A stretch of DNA of 64,000 nt from positions 992,001-1,056,000 of the forward strand of contig NZ_VYKJ01000001.1 of the NCBI RefSeq assembly GCF_008710095.1. Direction: 5' to 3'. Positions 38,545 to 49,016 of the stretch are shown piece after piece (positions within the stretch are counted from its first letter, which is position 1; each line of letters opens with the position of its first letter). A program made the position numbers and the translations under genes. The DNA is from Affinibrenneria salicis. Its GTDB lineage: Bacteria; Pseudomonadota; Gammaproteobacteria; Enterobacterales; Enterobacteriaceae. Below the pieces are notes generated by a model. The model had not been told where the DNA came from and searched no databases. It worked only from the letters and a program-made list of their open reading frames with translations.

Positions 38545-39315
38545 TTACTGCAGCGTGAAGCGATCGGCGTCGCGCCAGGCGGGGAAGGATTCCCGGTAGC
38601 TCTGCAGCGCTTCCAGCGACAGTTCGGCGTCCAGACGCGCGCTTTCGTTGGCCTGCGCCTGCGCCAGAATTTCTCCCTGCGGGGTAATAATCCGGCTGTC
38701 GCCCTGATAATGATGGCCGTTGCCGTCCGTTCCCACCCGGTTACAGCCGGCGACATACGCCTGGTTCTCTATCGCCCGGGCGGCCAGCAGCGTCTGCCAG
38801 TGCGGCGCGCGCGGCGCGGGCCAACTGGCTACATACAGGGCGAGATCATAATCCTGATGGTTGCGCGACCAGACCGGGAAACGCAGGTCGTAGCATACCT
38901 GCGGCAGAATGCGCCAGCCGCGCCATTCGACCAGCGTGCGCTGCTGGCCGGCGGTGTAGTATTCATGTTCGCCCGCCATGCGGAATAAATGACGTTTATC
39001 GTAGTGATGAACGTTGCCGCTCGGATCGACCAGCAGAAAGCGGTTCACCGCTCCGCGCGCGGTTTGCAGCGCGACGCTGCCGCCAATCATCGCGTTGCAG
39101 CGCTGCGCCCACTCGCTCATCCAGTTCACCACCTCGGCCTGCGGCAGGGCGTGCTGCGGGGCGTCCATGGCGAAGCCGGTGGTGAACATCTCCGGCAGGA
39201 TAATCAGATCGCGTCCCTCAATGCCGGCCAGCTGGTTGGCGAAATGGCGCAGGTTAGCCGCGCCGTCCAGCCAGATTAGCGGATGTTGCAGCAGGGTGAG
39301 TTTCAGAGTTGACAT
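38545..39315 (-). CDS. yafV: Nitrilase-family omega-amidase YafV
   Basis: 256 aa from MSTLKLTLLQ. The nitrilase triad is visible: Glu in LPEMFTTGF, Lys in YDKRHLFRM and Cys in QVCYDLRFPVWSRN. Relatives (Nit2/YafV) hydrolyse 2-oxoglutaramate or 2-oxosuccinamate. The ATG lies inside the end of mtnE (13-base overlap), so the two are translationally coupled. Since MtnE transaminates 4-methylthio-2-oxobutanoate with glutamine, yielding 2-oxoglutaramate, the amidase would remove the by-product and pull methionine salvage forward. Confidence 0.9.
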   Translation of the reverse strand: MSTLKLTLLQHPLIWLDGAANLRHFANQLAGIEGRDLIILPEMFTTGFAMDAPQHALPQAEVVNWMSEWAQRCNAMIGGSVALQTARGAVNRFLLVDPSGNVHHYDKRHLFRMAGEHEYYTAGQQRTLVEWRGWRILPQVCYDLRFPVWSRNHQDYDLALYVASWPAPRAPHWQTLLAARAIENQAYVAGCNRVGTDGNGHHYQGDSRIITPQGEILAQAQANESARLDAELSLEALQSYRESFPAWRDADRFTLQ

Positions 39316-40463
39316 AAGCGCTCCGCAGCCGCGTCCAGCGTGGCTTCCTGTTTGGCGAAGCACAGACGAATTAATCTGTGCGGGAAAGGTTCGGCGCAGA
39401 AGACCGACAGCGGAATAGCTGCCACGCCGACCTGCTCGGTCAGCCAGCGGCAGAAACTCACGTCGTCCAGATCGGAAATCGCGCTGTAGTCGGCCAGCAG
39501 GAAATAGGTTCCTTCGCACGGCAGCACCTCAAAGCGGCTGGCGGCCAGCCCCTGCACGAAACGATCGCGTTTGGCGCGGTAAAAATCGGGCAGTTCGCGC
39601 CAGTGCTGCGGCTGGTCGTTGAGCATATCGGCCAGCGCCAGCTGGGCCGGCGTATTGACCGAGAAGGTCAGATACTGATGGATCTTGCGCACTTCCGCGC
39701 TGATGGCGGCCGGCGCCACGCAGTAGCCGACTTTCCAGCCGGTCATATGAAAGGTTTTGCCAAACGAAGAGACGGCGATCGCGCGTTGACGCAGTTCGTT
39801 GTGCGCCAGCACGCTGGCGTGCCCGTCGCGGGCAAAACAGATATGTTCGTAGACCTCGTCGCTGAGCACATAAATTTCGCGTTCGGCAATCGCCTGCCAC
39901 AGCTGACGAAAATCCTCCGCCAGCCACACGGTGCCGGAAGGATTGTGCGGCGTGTTGAGAATCACCAGCCGCGCGCGCGCGCTCAGCAGGCCGGCGAACT
40001 GCGACCAGTCGACGCGAAAGGCCGGCGGCTGAAGCGGCAGACGGCGCAGGATGCCGCCCGCCAGCGCGACCGCCGGGGCATAACTGTCGTAGCTGGGATC
40101 GAAGCAGATCACCTCGTCGCCAGGGCGCACCAGCGCGGTGATTGACGCATACAGCGCTTCCGTGGCGCCGGCGGTGACGGTGATTTCGCTGTCGGCGTCG
40201 GGCCGCCAGCCGTACAGTTCGGCCGTTTTATCGGCGATCGCGCTGCGCAGCGACGCCACGCCTGTCATCGGCGCGTACTGGTTGGCGCCCTGGCTAACGT
40301 GCCACGCGAGCCGCTGTTGCAGCCAGGGCGGACCGTCAAAATCCGGGAAACCCTGCGACAGGTTGATGGCTTTGTGTTGCTGAGCCAGCGCGCTCATTTG
40401 GGTGAAAATGGTGGTGCCCAGCGCGGGCAATTTACTTTCGGGGACGAGTGGGGTGCTGCTCAT
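39303..40463 (-). CDS. mtnE: Methionine aminotransferase (MtnE/YbdL type)
   Basis: 386-aa fold-type I PLP aminotransferase nearly colinear with E. coli YbdL, which prefers methionine and aromatic amino acids. INLSQGFPDFDGP, GANQYAPMTG, NTPHNPSGTVW and the PLP-lysine stretch SSFGKTFHMTGWKVGY are evident. ATG 40463 gives MSSTPLVPESKLP; an upstream TTG in frame would add seven residues. It is the last step of the methionine salvage route encoded nearby and forms an operon with yafV; divergent from mtnBCD. Confidence 0.9.
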   Translation of the reverse strand: MSSTPLVPESKLPALGTTIFTQMSALAQQHKAINLSQGFPDFDGPPWLQQRLAWHVSQGANQYAPMTGVASLRSAIADKTAELYGWRPDADSEITVTAGATEALYASITALVRPGDEVICFDPSYDSYAPAVALAGGILRRLPLQPPAFRVDWSQFAGLLSARARLVILNTPHNPSGTVWLAEDFRQLWQAIAEREIYVLSDEVYEHICFARDGHASVLAHNELRQRAIAVSSFGKTFHMTGWKVGYCVAPAAISAEVRKIHQYLTFSVNTPAQLALADMLNDQPQHWRELPDFYRAKRDRFVQGLAASRFEVLPCEGTYFLLADYSAISDLDDVSFCRWLTEQVGVAAIPLSVFCAEPFPHRLIRLCFAKQEATLDAAAERLCQL

Positions 40464-40530
40464 GACTGAAGGGGACTCCTGCAAGCCTGTGTTGCCGATA
40501 ATATAACACGATGTTAATATTTAGCAATCA

Positions 40531-40554
40531 AGATACCCAGACGTTTAAACGGCT
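40531..40554. promoter_or_regulatory. Candidate MetJ operator between mtnE and mtnBCD
   Basis: Three consecutive octamers, AGATACCC, AGACGTTT and AAACGGCT, match the met-box AGACGTCT at 4, 7 and 6 positions. Tandem met-boxes are how MetJ binds cooperatively. They lie in the 221-base divergent spacer of the methionine-salvage genes. Confidence 0.55.
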
Positions 40555-40684
40555 AAATACAATAAAGTTCTATCGTTATATACCTAATAGATTTCAGGGG
40601 AAAGCCATTACTGCGCTAACCTGAAAACCGGCGGCAACAGCTTACGCCGCTAACGGCCATCACATTGAGCTAACAGGATGAGAA

Positions 40685-41299
40685 ATGACGGATAATCCGC
40701 AACTTAACGCGTTGGTTGATGCCTGCCACTGGATAGGACTGCGGGGCTGGTGTCCGGCCACCGGGGGAAATATGTCGGTGCGGTCGGGTGAATATCAGTG
40801 CCTGATCTCGGAGTCCGGCAAGGATAAAGGCGCGCTGCGGCGCGAGGACTTTTTGCCGGTCGAGATCGCTACCGATCGGGTGCTGGACAGCCGGACCCCA
40901 TCTGCGGAAACCGGTCTGCATACTTTATTATATCGTCTGGACCGCGGGATCGGCGCGGTTCTGCATACGCACTCGGTCAACGCCACCGTGCTGTCGCGCG
41001 TGGAGCGCTCGGACCAGCTGGTGCTGCAGGGCTATGAGATGCAGAAATCGCTCGGCGGCCAGCGCAGTCATCGGGATCGCGTGGCGATCCCGATTTTTGA
41101 CAACGATCAGGACATTCCCGCGCTGGCGGCGCGCGTGGCCGACCGGGCGCAAAGCGCGCCGTTGCGCTACGGGTTTCTGGTGCGCGGCCACGGGCTGTAC
41201 TGTTGGGGAGCGGACGTGAAAGAAGCGCGCCGTCATCTGGAAGGGCTGGAGTTTCTGTTCCAGTGCGAACTTCAGCGGCGTCTGCTGGAGGCGAAATGA
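40685..41299 (+). CDS. mtnB: Methylthioribulose-1-phosphate dehydratase
   Basis: 204-aa class II aldolase-fold zinc enzyme that dehydrates 5-methylthioribulose-1-phosphate in methionine salvage. Metal ligands are visible in [12 protein letters not shown] and the C-terminal [24 protein letters not shown] is the phosphate-binding start. ATG follows AGGATGAGAA. First gene of mtnBCD; its stop overlaps the mtnC start as ATGA. Confidence 0.95.
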   Translation: MTDNPQLNALVDACHWIGLRGWCPATGGNMSVRSGEYQCLISESGKDKGALRREDFLPVEIATDRVLDSRTPSAETGLHTLLYRLDRGIGAVLHTHSVNATVLSRVERSDQLVLQGYEMQKSLGGQRSHRDRVAIPIFDNDQDIPALAARVADRAQSAPLRYGFLVRGHGLYCWGADVKEARRHLEGLEFLFQCELQRRLLEAK

Positions 41300-41985
41300 T
41301 TCAGGCGATTGTGACCGATATAGAAGGCACCACCAGCGATATCCGCTTCGTGCATAACGTTCTGTTTCCTTACGCGCGCGCGCGGCTGGCGGAGACGGTG
41401 CGCCGGCAGGCGCACAGCGAGGAGATCGCTCAGGCGCTGCAGGCGCTGCGTCAGGAGACGGGACAGTCGGACGCGAGTAGCGACGCCCTGATCGCCACCC
41501 TGCTGCGTTTTATGGACGAGGACCGCAAATCGACCGCGCTCAAGCTGCTGCAGGGCATTATCTGGCGCGGCGGCTATCAGAACGGCGATTTTCACGGCCA
41601 TGTCTATGCGGATGTGGCGCCGCAACTGACGGAATGGCGGCGTCAGGGCGTGCGTCTGTTCGTCTACTCATCCGGCTCGGTGGAAGCGCAGACCTTGTTG
41701 TTCGGCCACAGCGAAGCGGGCGATCTGCGGCCGCTGTTCAGCGGCTATTTTGACACCCGGGTCGGCGCCAAACGCGAGTCGGCCTCCTATCATGCCATCG
41801 CCGGGGAGATCGATCTGCCTGGCGGACAAGTGCTGTTTTTGTCCGATATCCATCAGGAGCTGGACGCCGCGCAGCAGGCGGGCTGGCACACCCGCCAACT
41901 GATCCGCGGTCCGGCCGATGCCGCCAGCCGCCATATTCAGGTGACACGTTTTGACCAGATTAATTTACGGGAGTTTTGCCAATGA
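41296..41985 (+). CDS. mtnC: Enolase-phosphatase E1
   Basis: 229-aa HAD-superfamily bifunctional enzyme that enolises and dephosphorylates 2,3-diketo-5-methylthiopentyl-1-phosphate to the acireductone. HAD motif [24 protein letters not shown], motif [11 protein letters not shown], and motif [17 protein letters not shown]. Start ATG 41296 overlaps mtnB by four bases; a longer in-frame upstream extension is not homologous and is ignored. Its own stop overlaps mtnD. Confidence 0.95.
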   Translation: MIQAIVTDIEGTTSDIRFVHNVLFPYARARLAETVRRQAHSEEIAQALQALRQETGQSDASSDALIATLLRFMDEDRKSTALKLLQGIIWRGGYQNGDFHGHVYADVAPQLTEWRRQGVRLFVYSSGSVEAQTLLFGHSEAGDLRPLFSGYFDTRVGAKRESASYHAIAGEIDLPGGQVLFLSDIHQELDAAQQAGWHTRQLIRGPADAASRHIQVTRFDQINLREFCQ

Positions 41986-42524
41986 GTGCACTGACCATCT
42001 TTAGTGATAACGATGCCCGCCAGCCGCTTTGGCAAAGCCGGGATGCCGAAGCCATTCGCCAGCAGTTGGCGGAAATCGGCGTACGGTTTGAACGCTGGCG
42101 CGCGGATCGTCCGCTAAGCGCTTCGCCTGCGGCGGAAGAAGTGCTGGCGGCTTATCAACACGAGATCGATAAGCTGGTGGCTGAAAAGGGTTACCAGAGC
42201 TGGGATGTGATCAGCATGCGCGCCGATCATCCGCAGCGCGCCGAATTGCGCACTAAGTTTTTAGTCGAGCACACGCACGGCGAAGACGAGGTGCGTTTTT
42301 TTGTCGAGGGCGCCGGATTGTTTTGCCTGCATTTGAATGGAAAAATTTTCCAGATTCTGTGTGAGAAGGAGGATTTGATCTCGGTGCCTGCGGGGACCGC
42401 GCACTGGTTCGATATGGGGCCGGAGCCGAATTTTACCGCCATCCGCCTGTTCGACAATCCGGAAGGCTGGGTCGCCCGCTTTACCGGCGACAAAATCGCC
42501 GACGCCTATCCCAAACTGGCCTGA
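41982..42524 (+). CDS. mtnD: Acireductone dioxygenase
   Basis: 180-aa cupin that uses Fe2+ (or Ni2+ with a different outcome) to oxidise the acireductone to formate and 4-methylthio-2-oxobutanoate, the substrate of MtnE. Metal ligands His, His and Glu in [15 protein letters not shown] and the fourth His in [13 protein letters not shown] overlap with mtnC supports the start at 41982. Last of mtnBCD, convergent to mtnA across the duplicated segment. Confidence 0.96.
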   Translation: MSALTIFSDNDARQPLWQSRDAEAIRQQLAEIGVRFERWRADRPLSASPAAEEVLAAYQHEIDKLVAEKGYQSWDVISMRADHPQRAELRTKFLVEHTHGEDEVRFFVEGAGLFCLHLNGKIFQILCEKEDLISVPAGTAHWFDMGPEPNFTAIRLFDNPEGWVARFTGDKIADAYPKLA

Positions 42525-42555
42525 TCGATCCCCGGTACAGCCGGCGGACGCGCAC

Positions 42556-42816
42556 CGTCCGCTGGCCGCCCGTTTATGCCGACAGCGGGCGCTGAAAAAT
42601 ACCGTCCTTCGCCTGCTGCGGCGTGATCACGCCGCAGTCCAGCACCCAACCGCTGATGAGCGCGGCCGGCGTGACGTCGAACCGGTACGTCGTCCGCTGG
42701 CCGCCCGTTTATGCCGACAGCGGGCGTTGAAAAATACCGTCCTTCGCCTGCTGCGGCGTGATCACGCCGCAGTCCAGTACCCAACCGCTGATGAGCGCGG
42801 CCGGCGTGACGTCGAA
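42556..42816. repeat. 126-bp tandem duplication of the mtnA 3' end
   Basis: 42556-42681 and 42691-42816 match at 124 of 126 positions by eye (shift 135). The second copy is inside the real mtnA and contains its stop; the first is noncoding between mtnD and mtnA. After the first copy, 14 bases of the parental sequence are missing and CCGGTACGTCGTCCG joins the copies. Each copy includes a 22-bp perfect palindrome (42616-42637 and 42751-42772). Near-identity suggests a recent event. Confidence 0.9.
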
Positions 42817-43740
42817 TGCTGGGTTATAGACCGGTACGTCGTCCGGCGCCCACTGGCAGTGGCCGAAACTGCCGGCGGCGCCGGTCACTTCGGCCGCCGC
42901 GCGCTGCTCTATCGGGATCGCCGCGCCGTTCGGGCAGTGTGGATCGTGCGTGGTGTGCGGCGCGGCCACATAAAACGGAATGTGGTGATAGTGCGCCAGC
43001 ACGGCCAGGCTGTAAGTGCCGATTTTGTTCGCCACATCGCCGTTCGCGGCGATGCGGTCGGCGCCGACCCAGACGGCGTCGACTTGGCCCTGAGCCATCA
43101 GGCTGGCGGCCATCGAATCGCAGATCAGACGTCGGGGAATGCCCAACTCACCCAGTTCCCAGGCGGTTAGTCGTCCGCCCTGCAGCAGCGGGCGGGTCTC
43201 GTCCACCCATACCTGCGCCACCTTGCCCTGCTGATGAGCGCGCAGCAGCACGCCAATCGCCGTACCGATGCCGGCGGTAGCCAGGCCGCCGGTATTGCAG
43301 TGGGTCAGCAGCCGGCTGCCCGGTTTGACCAGTTCCGCGCCCTGAACGGCGATGCGCTCGCATAGCGCTCGATCTTCTTCCACCAGGCGCAGAGCCTCGT
43401 CCGCCATGGCGCGGCGATAATCCGTCATGTCCAGCGCCTGCTGCATGCGATCGAGGTTATTCATCAGATTGACCGCGGTCGGGCGCGCCGCGCGCAACGT
43501 GTGCAGCGCCAGCGTCAGCGGCTCCCGCGCCATTCCCTGTTCGGCCAGCAGCGCCAGCAGCAGGCTGGCAGACAGACCAATCAGCGGCGCGCCTCGCACG
43601 CGCAGAGCCTGAATGTGGTCGACCAGCGTCGCGACGTCGGGGCAGAGGCACCAGCGGGTTTCTTGCGGCAGCGCCTGTTGATCGAGGATCCACAGCTGGT
43701 TATTCACGATCTTCAGGCTGGTTGTGTTAAGCGATTGCAT
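42709..43740 (-). CDS. mtnA: S-methyl-5-thioribose-1-phosphate isomerase
   Basis: 343 aa. Converts methylthioribose-1-phosphate to methylthioribulose-1-phosphate, between MtnK and MtnB. Catalytic features: cysteine in [12 protein letters not shown] and aspartate in [20 protein letters not shown], plus the RGAPLIG motif typical of eIF2B-like sugar isomerases. Divergent from mtnK with a shared spacer. Its 3' end is duplicated downstream but the gene itself appears intact. Confidence 0.96.
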   Translation of the reverse strand: MQSLNTTSLKIVNNQLWILDQQALPQETRWCLCPDVATLVDHIQALRVRGAPLIGLSASLLLALLAEQGMAREPLTLALHTLRAARPTAVNLMNNLDRMQQALDMTDYRRAMADEALRLVEEDRALCERIAVQGAELVKPGSRLLTHCNTGGLATAGIGTAIGVLLRAHQQGKVAQVWVDETRPLLQGGRLTAWELGELGIPRRLICDSMAASLMAQGQVDAVWVGADRIAANGDVANKIGTYSLAVLAHYHHIPFYVAAPHTTHDPHCPNGAAIPIEQRAAAEVTGAAGSFGHCQWAPDDVPVYNPAFDVTPAALISGWVLDCGVITPQQAKDGIFQRPLSA

Positions 43741-43798
43741 GATGAGTTAAATCCATGTTGCGTTATTGCGTCAATATTCTTATTCTGTCAGGATGTTT

Positions 43799-43820
43799 TA
43801 TGGATGTATAGACGTCCATA
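43799..43820. promoter_or_regulatory. Candidate MetJ operator between mtnA and mtnK
   Basis: Octamers GGATGTAT and AGACGTCC (43802-43817) match met-box AGACGTCT at 5 and 7 positions, inside a 22-base quasi-palindrome with 18 symmetric positions. It lies in the 314-base mtnA-mtnK spacer, which otherwise holds no gene. With the AGACGTTT box before mtnB it suggests the salvage genes respond to SAM through MetJ. Confidence 0.5.
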
Positions 43821-44054
43821 CTCTTTTATGCCTAAACAATGAATATGACAGCGTCAGATGGCTGACGACGCGAGTTACCGGGCTGGGCATAGCGGCGTAA
43901 GACGCCGATAAATGTGCCGGTAACCCGATTAAATAACGCTCGCGTTGGCCCGCGGCGGGTTCAGGGGGCGCTAATTATCGCCCTCAGTACGTTGCCCCGG
44001 GGGACGCGAACTTACAGACGCTGTTGTCAGCAAACTCAGTTTAAGAGGTGATTG

Positions 44055-45257
44055 ATGTCCGGTTATCGTACCTTTGCTGCCGATGATGCGGTTGAATATG
44101 CGCGCCAGTACGGCGGAATTGCCGATGCCGGGTCGCTGGTGTCGGCCGACGAAGTGGGCGATGGTAATCTGAATCTGGTATTTAAAATCCGCGATCGCCA
44201 GGGCGCGAGCCGGGTGATAGTGAAACAGGCGTTGCCTTACGTGCGTTGCGTGGGCGAATCGTGGCCGCTGACGCTGGATCGGTCGCGCATTGAGGCGGAA
44301 ACGCTGCTGACGCACGCCCGCTATTGCCCGCAGCATACGGTAAGGGTGCTGCACTACGACGCGCAACTGGCGGTTATGGTGCAGGAAGATCTTTCCGATC
44401 ACCGTATCTGGCGCGGCGAGCTGGTTCAGGGCATCTGGTATCCGCAGGCGGCGGCTCAACTGGGCGAGTATCTGGCGCAGACGCTGTTCCATACTTCTGA
44501 TTTTTATCAGCCGGCGCAGGAGAAAAAGGCCGGCGTGATCCGCTTTACCAACCCGGAACTGTGCCAGATTACCGAAGACCTGTTCTTTACCGATCCCTAC
44601 ATCGATCATGAACGTAACCAGTTTGACGCGGTATTGCGGCCGACGGTGGACGCTCTGCGCCAGGACGGCGAGCTGAAGCTGGCGGTGGCGGAATTGAAAC
44701 ACGGTTTTGTCAGCAAGGCGCAGGCGCTACTGCACGGCGATATTCACAGTGGTTCGATTTTCGTTACCGAGGGGCGGCTGAAAGCGATTGACGCCGAATT
44801 CGGTTTTTACGGGCCGATCGGCTTCGATGTGGGCAGCGCGCTGGGCAATCTGCTGCTCAACTACTGCGGCCTGCCCGGTCTGCTGCGCGCCGATGCGGCC
44901 GGCGTCGCGCGCGAACAGCGGCTGCAGGACGTGCGCGCGCTGTGGCAGACTTTCTCCGACCGTTTTCTGGCGCTGTGCGGCAGCGAATGCCGCGAACCCG
45001 CGCTGGGCGCGCCAGGCTATGCCGGGCGTTTCTTACAGCAGGTGTGGCATGACGCGCTGGGGTACTGCGGTACTGAGTTGATCCGCCGCACTATCGGTCT
45101 GGCGCACGTCGCCGATCTGGACGGCATTGTCGATGGCGACGCGCGCGCCGCCGCGCAGCGCCATGCGCTGGCGCTTGGCCGCGTGCTGATCATTACGGCG
45201 CCGCAACTGGCCGATATGCAGGCGTTGCTGGACGCGGTGCGACGCTGCGCGGACTAA
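44055..45257 (+). CDS. mtnK: S-methyl-5-thioribose kinase
   Basis: 400-aa kinase of the choline/aminoglycoside kinase fold that phosphorylates 5-methylthioribose, the first salvage step after MTA nucleosidase. The N-lobe has [14 protein letters not shown], the catalytic loop is [13 protein letters not shown], and [17 protein letters not shown] is the metal-binding segment. AGAGGTG precedes ATG 44055. Transcribed away from mtnA, from a spacer with a MetJ-like box. Confidence 0.96.
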   Translation: MSGYRTFAADDAVEYARQYGGIADAGSLVSADEVGDGNLNLVFKIRDRQGASRVIVKQALPYVRCVGESWPLTLDRSRIEAETLLTHARYCPQHTVRVLHYDAQLAVMVQEDLSDHRIWRGELVQGIWYPQAAAQLGEYLAQTLFHTSDFYQPAQEKKAGVIRFTNPELCQITEDLFFTDPYIDHERNQFDAVLRPTVDALRQDGELKLAVAELKHGFVSKAQALLHGDIHSGSIFVTEGRLKAIDAEFGFYGPIGFDVGSALGNLLLNYCGLPGLLRADAAGVAREQRLQDVRALWQTFSDRFLALCGSECREPALGAPGYAGRFLQQVWHDALGYCGTELIRRTIGLAHVADLDGIVDGDARAAAQRHALALGRVLIITAPQLADMQALLDAVRRCAD

Positions 45258-45267
45258 GCGACCGGCG

Positions 45268-45621
45268 TTACTTTTTGCCTTTTTTATCCAGCATGGCTTT
45301 CAGATCGGCGAACGGATTGTGGGTTGCCACGCCGACATCTCGCTGTGCGTCTTCGCCGGCCACCACCGTTGAACCGTAGGTGTCCGCCTCGGTGTATTTT
45401 GAATGCTCATGGTCGTGGCAGTACAGGCACAGCAGCTCCCAGTTGCTGCCGTCCTCCGGGTTGTTGCTGTGGTCGTGATCGATGTGATGCACCGTCAGTT
45501 CGCGCAGGTTCGAGTAAACGAACTCGCGCGAGCAGCGGCCGCATACCCAGGGAAAGAGTTTCAGCGCCTTTTCGCGATAGCCGCTTTCGAGTTTTACATA
45601 GTTTTTTGGAATATAAGCCAT
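45268..45621 (-). CDS. yajD: HNH nuclease-family protein YajD
   Basis: 117 aa, close to E. coli YajD. A zinc-ribbon CGRCSREF precedes the HNH core HHIDHDHSNNPEDGSNWELLCLYCHDHEH with the expected His, Asn and His. Function is not established; homologues are predicted endonucleases. It ends ten bases from the mtnK stop (convergent). The location differs from E. coli. Confidence 0.9.
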   Translation of the reverse strand: MAYIPKNYVKLESGYREKALKLFPWVCGRCSREFVYSNLRELTVHHIDHDHSNNPEDGSNWELLCLYCHDHEHSKYTEADTYGSTVVAGEDAQRDVGVATHNPFADLKAMLDKKGKK

Positions 45622-45713
45622 AGCGGGGTTGCATTCATCCGGCAGTCAAACAGAAGCCCTTATCTTAACGTAGCGCCGATCGGCATCCTATGACTTTCTT
45701 GCCGTCGGCGCGT

Positions 45714-48152
45714 TCAGGCGGCCGCGCTGTTGTCCGGTTTGCGGCGCGCCGGCTGGCGGGCGCCCAGCGCCTGCGGTTCGAAGTCATCGACGTTAATGGC
45801 GCGCAGCCGGCTGGCTTCCGCCTGAATGAGGATATCCGCTTCCTGTCGATCGAGCCGGCCTTCCTCCAGCGCCTGAGCGGCCAGTTCATCGAGACGCATA
45901 AAGGGCAGGCTGCGCCCCGTTTCTTCGCACAGGCGCTGGTGGATCGACTCCGCGGCGATGATGTCGTGCAGCGCGGCCTCCATCTGGCCGACCGGATTGT
46001 GCGCGCCGGGCGTCAGAGACTGGCCGCGGCCGAGACGGGCGCGGGTGGCTGACGGCGTTTGCATCAGCCGTGCCAGCTGGCGATCCAGTCGGTCGGACGG
46101 CGCGTGGGCGCGCCGTCCAAAGGGAAAAATGATCAGCCGCAGGACCAGCGCTACGCCGCGGCGCGGATAGTTGCGCAACAGCGCGTCGATCGCTTGTTCC
46201 GCCTGGTGCAGGCAATCCTGTACGCCCCAGTGCAGCAGAGGCAGATCGGCCTGCTGCCGACCCTCTTCGTCATAGCGTTTCAGCGCGGCCGAGGCCAGAC
46301 ACAGCTGGCTGAGCAGGTCGCCCAGCCTGGCCGAAAGGCGTTCCCGCCGTTTCAGCCCGCCGCCCAGCAGCGCCATGCTGACGTCGGCCAGCAGCGCCAT
46401 ATTCGCGCTCAGCCGGTTCAGACGCTGGTAGTAGCGTCGGGTGGCGTCGCGGAACGGCGCCCGGCTGGCGCGCCCGTTGGTCAACCCCAGCCACAGGCTG
46501 CGCGCCAGATTACTGCCGAGATAACCGAGATGGCCGGTCAGCGCCCGGTCGAAGCGGCGCAGGTCGCCGGCGCGGGCGGCCTCCATCTCATCAAGCAGAT
46601 AGGGATGGCAGCGAATCGCGCCCTGGCCGAAGATAATCATACTGCGGGTCAAAATGTTGGCCCCCTCGACCGTGATGGCGATGGGCGAACCCTGCCAGCT
46701 GCGGGCGATAAAATTCGCCGGCCCGAGGCAGATGCCCTTGCCGCCGAGAATATCCATCGCGTCCATCACCGCGCGCTGGCCGCGCTGGGTGCAGTGGTAC
46801 TTGACGATGGCGGACAGCACCGCCGGTTTTTCCCCCTGCGACAGCGCGCCGGCGATCAGCGTGGCCGCCGCGTCCATCACCCAGACGTTGCCGGCGATAC
46901 GCGCCAGCGGTTCTTCGATTCCTTCCATTTTTCCGATAGCGATCTTGAACTGACGGCGGATGTGGGCATAGGCGCCGACGGCCAGCGCGATCGATTTCAG
47001 ACCGCCGGTCGAGTTGGCCGGCAGGGTAATGCCGCGCCCGACCGACAGACACTCCATCAGCATGCGCCAGCCCTGGCCGGCCATCGCCGCGCCGCCGATG
47101 ATGTAGTCCAGCGGAACAAAGATATCTTTTCCCTGAGTCGGGCCGTTCTGGAACGGGATATTGAGCGGAAAGTGGCGGCGCCCGATCTGCACGCCGGGCG
47201 TGGCGACGGGGATCAGCGCGCAGGTGATGCCGATATCTTCTTTATCGCTCAGCAGATGCTGCGGGTCGTACAGGCGGAAAGCCAGTCCGAGCACGGTGGC
47301 GACCGGGGCCAGGGTGATGTAGCGTTTATTCCAGTTCAGCCGCATGCCGAGCACCTGTTCGCCCCGCCATTCGCCGCGGCAGATAACGCCGCTGTCCGGG
47401 ATGGCGCCGGCGTCGGAGCCGGCTTCCGGGCTGGTCAGAGCAAAGCAGGGAATATCCTGGCCGCTCGCCAGACGCGGCAGATAGCGATTCTTCTGTTCGC
47501 GGGTGCCGTAACGCTGCAGTAGCTCCCCCGGCCCCAGGGAATTGGGCACGCCGACGGTAATGGCCAGAATGCTGGAGATGCCCGCCAGTTTTTGCAGCAC
47601 CAGCGACTGGGCATAGGCGGAGAACTCCAGCCCGCCGTACTCCTTTTTGATAATCAGAGCGAAGAAACGCTGTTGTTTCAGAAACGCCCACAGCGCCGGC
47701 GGCAGATCCGCCAACTGGTGGGTAATCTCGAAATCATTGGCCATGCGGCACGCCTGCTCGACCGGTCCTTCCAGAAACGCCTGCTCTTCCGGCGTCAGGC
47801 GCGGAGCAGGCTGCGCGTGCAGCTTTTTCCAGTCGGGCGCGCCGCCGAACAGATCGGCTTCCCACCAGGTGCCGCCGGCATTAATCGCCTCTTTTTCCGT
47901 TGTGGACATCGGCGGGATGACGGCGGCAAAGCGCGTCAGCGCGCGGGCGGACAGCAGCCGGCGGCGCAGCGGCGCCAGGATGAGCGGCAATAGCGGCAAC
48001 AATAACGCCAGCGTCCAGGGCGACCACCAGCGCAGCGCCACCATCGCGGCGATATAGCCCATCAGCAGCAGCGCGGCTGGCCAGCGCGCTATCCGCAGGT
48101 AAAACAACGCGCCGATAAGCGCCAGTAGAGCGAGAAGCGTGACGGTGACCAT
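45714..48152 (-). CDS. fadE: Acyl-CoA dehydrogenase FadE
   Basis: 812 aa (E. coli 814). FAD-dependent first step of fatty-acid beta-oxidation. An N-terminal hydrophobic region ([34 protein letters not shown]) suggests membrane association. [18 protein letters not shown] and [26 protein letters not shown] are typical of the enterobacterial FadE group, followed by a long DUF1974-type C-terminal extension. GGGAG precedes ATG 48152, and a FadR operator lies just upstream. Confidence 0.96.
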   Translation of the reverse strand: MVTVTLLALLALIGALFYLRIARWPAALLLMGYIAAMVALRWWSPWTLALLLPLLPLILAPLRRRLLSARALTRFAAVIPPMSTTEKEAINAGGTWWEADLFGGAPDWKKLHAQPAPRLTPEEQAFLEGPVEQACRMANDFEITHQLADLPPALWAFLKQQRFFALIIKKEYGGLEFSAYAQSLVLQKLAGISSILAITVGVPNSLGPGELLQRYGTREQKNRYLPRLASGQDIPCFALTSPEAGSDAGAIPDSGVICRGEWRGEQVLGMRLNWNKRYITLAPVATVLGLAFRLYDPQHLLSDKEDIGITCALIPVATPGVQIGRRHFPLNIPFQNGPTQGKDIFVPLDYIIGGAAMAGQGWRMLMECLSVGRGITLPANSTGGLKSIALAVGAYAHIRRQFKIAIGKMEGIEEPLARIAGNVWVMDAAATLIAGALSQGEKPAVLSAIVKYHCTQRGQRAVMDAMDILGGKGICLGPANFIARSWQGSPIAITVEGANILTRSMIIFGQGAIRCHPYLLDEMEAARAGDLRRFDRALTGHLGYLGSNLARSLWLGLTNGRASRAPFRDATRRYYQRLNRLSANMALLADVSMALLGGGLKRRERLSARLGDLLSQLCLASAALKRYDEEGRQQADLPLLHWGVQDCLHQAEQAIDALLRNYPRRGVALVLRLIIFPFGRRAHAPSDRLDRQLARLMQTPSATRARLGRGQSLTPGAHNPVGQMEAALHDIIAAESIHQRLCEETGRSLPFMRLDELAAQALEEGRLDRQEADILIQAEASRLRAINVDDFEPQALGARQPARRKPDNSAAA

Positions 48153-48170
48153 GGATTAGCTCCCGGCGGA

Positions 48171-48187
48171 AAGAGGTCCGACCTGTT
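48171..48187. promoter_or_regulatory. FadR operator upstream of fadE
   Basis: AAGAGGTCCGACCTGTT matches the enterobacterial FadR consensus AGCTGGTCCGACCTGTT at 14 of 17 positions and covers 19-35 bases before the fadE ATG. FadR bound here would repress fadE until long-chain acyl-CoA accumulates. A weak TTAACT-16-TATAGA promoter can be read on the minus strand just upstream. Confidence 0.75.
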
Positions 48188-48393
48188 TATCTATACTGTT
48201 TGTAGAATATAAGTTAATTTTTATCAATTTATTTACATTGTAATTCCCGCTGGTCTCACAAAGTTGGCCATTGACTTCCGCCTGGCGACCGACAGCGGAC
48301 TTTTCCCGGTGGTATACTTCTCGCTGTTTGCGCGATCCGCTACACTACGCGGCACAAAAATCGTGATGCTGCTGAACTCAATAAGGGGTTTTC

Positions 48394-48975
48394 ATGTACC
48401 AGGACTTGATTCGTAATGAGCTACAGGAAGCGGCCGAAACGCTGAAGAACTTTTTAAGCGATGACGCTCATATTCAGTCTGTTCAGGACGCGGCCGTGCT
48501 GCTGGCGAATTCGTTTAAAGCCGGCGGTAAGGTGCTGTCCTGCGGCAACGGGGGCTCGCATTGCGACGCGATGCATTTCGCCGAAGAGCTGACCGGCCGC
48601 TACCGGGAAAATCGTCCCGGCTATCCGGCGATCGCGATTTCCGATCCCAGCCACCTTTCCTGCGTCAGCAATGATTTCGGCTATGAGTTTGTCTTCTCGC
48701 GCTATATTGAGTCGCTGGGGCGTGAAGGGGATGTGCTGCTGGGCATTTCCACGTCGGGCAACTCGGGCAACATCATCAAGGCCATCGAGGCCGCGCGGGC
48801 TAAAGGCATGAAGGTGATTACGTTGACCGGTAAAGACGGCGGCAAGATGGCCGGCAGCGCCGACGTGGAGATTCGCGTGCCGCATTTTGGCTACGCCGAC
48901 CGTATTCAGGAAATTCATATTAAAGTTATTCATATTTTGATTCAGCTGGTCGAAAAAGAAATGGTCAGGGCCTGA
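48394..48975 (+). CDS. gmhA: D-sedoheptulose-7-phosphate isomerase
   Basis: 193 aa, SIS-domain enzyme that makes D-glycero-D-manno-heptose-7-phosphate, the first step of LPS inner-core heptose synthesis. [22 protein letters not shown] and [18 protein letters not shown] are the conserved phosphosugar-binding segments. A good AATAAGGGGTTTTC region precedes ATG. Neighbours fadE, yafJ and yafK are as in E. coli. Confidence 0.97.
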   Translation: MYQDLIRNELQEAAETLKNFLSDDAHIQSVQDAAVLLANSFKAGGKVLSCGNGGSHCDAMHFAEELTGRYRENRPGYPAIAISDPSHLSCVSNDFGYEFVFSRYIESLGREGDVLLGISTSGNSGNIIKAIEAARAKGMKVITLTGKDGGKMAGSADVEIRVPHFGYADRIQEIHIKVIHILIQLVEKEMVRA

Positions 48976-49016
48976 TACGGCGCTGACGGGATGTGGTTAG
49001 GGTAAGGAGGCTAATC

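Noticed and set aside
40575..40600. TATATACCTAATAGATTTC as another dispersed-repeat end
   Set aside because: Only about 17 bases resemble the left end at 51129 and no right end follows; probably chance or too degraded to support.
46059..47522. 487-codon frame opposite fadE
   Set aside because: Composition (Gln/Arg/His-rich) is that of a complement frame; fadE on the other strand is certain.
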